Below are positions 62,201 through 64,000 of a DNA stretch of 64,000 bases, one piece after another; positions within the stretch are counted from its first letter, which is position 1, and the number at the start of each line of letters is the position of its first letter. A program made the translations under genes and the position numbers. The DNA lies in assembly GCF_029227915.1 (NCBI RefSeq), contig NC_079885.1:19479001-19543000 (forward strand). The letters are read 5' to 3'. Origin of the DNA: Hydractinia symbiolongicarpus (lineage: Eukaryota > Cnidaria > Hydrozoa > Anthoathecata > Hydractiniidae). The notes below the pieces were generated by a model. It saw only the letters and a program-made list of their open reading frames with translations. It searched no databases and was not told where the DNA came from.

Positions 62201-63758
62201 TTATAGAGGGTTAAATCTGGTTTAATCAAGTAATAACAGTTGTTGAAGAAGTGATTATTAGTTAAGAATCCTTATTTTACCTTGGTAGAATTTAAAAAGC
62301 TTTTTTGATAGAGTGTCACGTAAAGTTATTTGGTGCTATGAGAAAAATATGTGTGGATGAGTTGCTTGTTAAGATGGTTTAGTCTATATGTACTACAATG
62401 CTAGAAATGTCATGATTAACAATTCACTAAAAGGAATGAATGATAAATTCAGTTTGTATGTAAAGGTTGCAAAGATTGAGATTATAGACAAGTTTTTCCA
62501 ACTTTAACAGTGGCAGAGGCAGTTTAAAACTTCTGTGATATTTTGGAAGTGAATGGGATCTCGGAAGAGTTGTTACTTGCAGGATGGAGTTACTTCTTTT
62601 GTTGACTAGAAGATGTCTTGTCCATGTAGGTCTCAATTGAGGTAAAAGGTTGGTTTTGAGGCCTGTATAAGAAGTATTATTTTGTACAGTAATTGGGTTG
62701 ACAATAGGAAGCTTAGGAAACAAGAACAAGGCCTACCTGCAACAGTGTTTTAATAATTTTTTGTTTGAAGCTTGTTATATAAAAAAATATATGACTACTT
62801 CCAAAGTTACATAAAAACACCGTTAAAAATATAATTCGAATTGCCTGTGACATTTTTACTGCATCATAAGACCTAATGACATGGAATTTTCTCTGGGAAG
62901 ATGTCCAGGGTGGGAAAAATGAAAAAATTATCAACTGTGAGGGGGGTCGTTTATTAGGCACCAAAGAATATTTGTGAGACCAATTTTTGCTTAATTCAAC
63001 TCAATTCAAAAACAAGAAGTACTGTTTCAAAGTACTATTTACCAAAACCTTCTTTCATAAGTAAACGTTTGACAAGAAAAAAAACGGCTTTAAAAATGTT
63101 AGATAAAACACTGCCGTCTGTTTTTTACCTACACCGCGCCTTGCAAAGTGGATTATCTCTTAGTTAAGGACTTGAGTACACTCTATTACGGACTATTGTG
63201 AAGTTTTCAAATATGACCATACTGTCTCCTAAAATTTCCTTGGAAACCTGTTGTGATAAATTTGTTTTGAGTTGTTAGTTTTTTAATCAATCAAAGGTTG
63301 TTAAGAGAACAATATATTTTTCTAATTCAAGCTTTGTCACAATTGTACAACATGTTAAGTATTTTAGTTAATTTTATTGAGTTAACCGTCATCTTAAACA
63401 AAAATTAAGTCATGGAACACAAAGCTATGCTCAGCCAACTTAACATACCTACTAGCTTAATATTGTTGAAATTTTTTATGTTTTAAGATCCATGAAATTT
63501 GAGAGGTTAGAAAACATTTTTGGAATAGTTCATGCGTACAATCTGTTATAGATATTTGAAATTTTAATTATATTTAATAGTTCAAAGACAGTGTCTGTGT
63601 AGATATAGAAGAAGTACTCTCTGTTTCTCTCCAGTGAAGAACTTTTTGCCAATTATGAACAATATAAAATTAAACGAATTTCTTCTTTTAGATCCGGAAG
63701 AATTTGTTGTTTTGTTGTTTGAAAAAGTTTTAAAAATCGATCCATTTGTGAAGTTGAG
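51483..63758 (+). CDS. CYLD: CYLD deubiquitinase (CAP-Gly + USP), 3' end outside window
   Basis: Ubiquitin hydrolase that removes Lys63- and Met1-linked chains and restrains NF-kB/JNK signalling in animals. Exons: 51483-51971, 54372-54677, 56267-56447, 56615-57385, 57592-57770, 59291-59435, 60893-61151, 61766-61857, 63692-63758; all phases agree. CAP-Gly 1 spans exons 1-2 (VGDQVKVDTEHGQPKGILM ... CNGSDGTMNYFKCEENHGTF). A second CAP-Gly-like unit is LAVGMRVIVFADKGKKKILR to IAGLEM (exon 2 end). CAP-Gly 3 spans exons 5-6 (HYGVIRWTGYPTNIPYKLAG, then ENPIEGGTDGTFQRERFF). Exon 4 is a disordered Ser/Asn-rich linker. The USP domain starts in exon 7: GVQGHHNSCYMDATIFAMYA with the catalytic Cys codon at 61003-61005; then EEK-DPEEFVVLLFEKVLKI. 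The catalytic His lies beyond the window. Confidence 0.96.
53200..53275. repeat. Hairpin form of the dispersed short repeat
   Basis: GTTTATCATTTCTTGAA (53234-53250) and its exact inverse (53255-53271), 17-bp stem with a 4-nt loop, preceded by gttttgtctgttcag. Same family as the blocks at 14925 and 18850. CYLD intron 1. Confidence 0.75.
55145..55472 (+). mobile_element. tRNA-derived SINE with TAA tail
   Basis: tRNA-like head 55151-55222: A box ttgtggtagagcg, anticodon region cgcttccagtg, B box gggttcaaaccccg. About 210 bp of unrelated body follows, then a (taa)n tail at 55432-55472. The head start is partly duplicated just upstream (tagcgttgtggta). CYLD intron 2. Confidence 0.8.
56159..56263 (+). 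repeat. (ATTT)n microsatellite at a splice acceptor
   Basis: About 25 near-perfect tetranucleotide units running directly into the ttttcag acceptor of CYLD exon 3 at 56266. The run itself supplies much of the polypyrimidine-like tract. Confidence 0.95.
57850..58010 (+). repeat. Duplicated exon tail and donor in CYLD intron 5
   Basis: agtgtaccatatccattaag followed by t/c-caagtaa and about 130 bp of intron (gaacttagcagttgtagtgt, gaaatttcaatttgcagtct) repeat the end of exon 6 and its intron at 59409-59575. The copy has a changed donor (caagtaat) and no acceptor or exon 5' part. Confidence 0.85.
59592..60272. mobile_element. TTAA-flanked element with G/C-rich hairpin and poly-C
   Basis: TTAACCGGTCCGGGG at 59592 faces the inverse-like CCCCTGGACCGAATAGGGTTAA ending at 60272. 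Near the left end a hairpin gggggcgg-ctt-ccgcccccc (59628-59648). Near the right end a run of 17 C (60238-60254). Noncoding. CYLD intron 6. Confidence 0.75.
60686..60785 (+). repeat. Partial copy of the 26.6-kb TTAA element
   Basis: ttaaagggaactt and acttatattatagagcttaaaaaa match 26655-26760 with small differences; the rest of the element is missing. Confidence 0.75.
61925..62710 (+). pseudogene. Dead LINE copy in CYLD intron 8
   Basis: Nucleotide similarity to 46420-47710 with large deletions: tagtggaggctattaggaaa, tcaagtgtaatagt, gtttcaagggcaa, gagtgtcacgtaaagttatt, and a trace of the zinc-finger region. Many stops and indels. Same strand as the host gene. Confidence 0.85.
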
Positions 63759-64000
63759 GTATGTAATTTTTTTTTTTGGAAAAGTGTTTTTTTCTATCTT
63801 GCTGTTGGAAAAAAAAAACTGGCCTCGTATATGTTCATTCTAGTTGTAAATGAACCCGTTAAGTTAAGTGGGCTACTGTATTGAGGGACACACAAACATA
63901 ATTCCACATAACGACTACCTTAATATTGGTGAATTTAATATGTTGCGTGAGACACGCCAGACGGATAAAAAACACATGCTAATTAGAGGGGTCCCTCTCA

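Overview
This is eukaryotic nuclear DNA from an AT-rich, intron-rich animal genome. Long AT-rich introns with GT-AG borders, animal genes (CYLD, NDUFS3, a dual-specificity phosphatase) and the mix of mobile elements (PIF/Harbinger, Penelope-like GIY-YIG, CR1/L2-like LINEs, THAP-domain elements, many TTAA- or TA-flanked MITEs) suggest an early-branching metazoan. A medusozoan cnidarian is my best guess. The species cannot be fixed from sequence reading alone.

Layout. 1-8497: a tandem array of about 529-bp units, each carrying a tRNA-Glu-like sequence (17 copies; CTC, TTC and CTT anticodon loops), with a recurrent 422-bp unit subtype and a higher-order pattern. 8497-10340: a decayed PIF/Harbinger transposon with convergent transposase and MADF-like genes, then a foldback region with a 58-bp perfect palindrome. 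11332-11535: a minisatellite. 13853-21434 (+): a multi-exon group II PLP-dependent decarboxylase (about 918 residues, 5' end not found) with a one-base frame break in its first recognised exon. 22065-22205 (-): a GIY-YIG fragment of a Penelope-like element. 23512-25075: two foldback/MITE elements. 24284-30090 (+): NDUFS3, complete. 30903-34548 (+): a dual-specificity phosphatase with Cys/His residues at its N terminus, complete. 35789-37174: a TIR-bounded element with a minus-strand THAP protein and a plus-strand ORF of another type. 39589-40354: a TIR-bounded element filled with about 60-bp tandem repeats. 43390-46270 (-): a CR1/L2-like LINE. 46280-48120 (+): a second LINE, head-to-head with it. 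49410-50800: a third, broken LINE whose reverse transcriptase is split by tandem repeats related, in inverted orientation, to those at 40 kb. 51483-63758 (+): CYLD deubiquitinase (three CAP-Gly regions, then the USP domain with its catalytic Cys), running off the right edge; its introns hold a tRNA-derived SINE, an ATTT microsatellite, TTAA elements, a duplicated exon tail and a dead LINE copy.

The four host genes share one strand, but nothing points to joint function: PLP enzyme, respiratory complex I, phosphatase, and deubiquitinase signalling. No microbial-style defence system or CRISPR array is present. The strongest candidates for something undescribed are the tRNA-Glu-like array with anticodon switching and unit subtypes, the THAP-bearing TIR element, and the tandem-repeat-carrying element that recurs inverted inside a LINE. 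Splice sites were assigned by eye from reading-frame phase, consensus borders and protein-family continuity.
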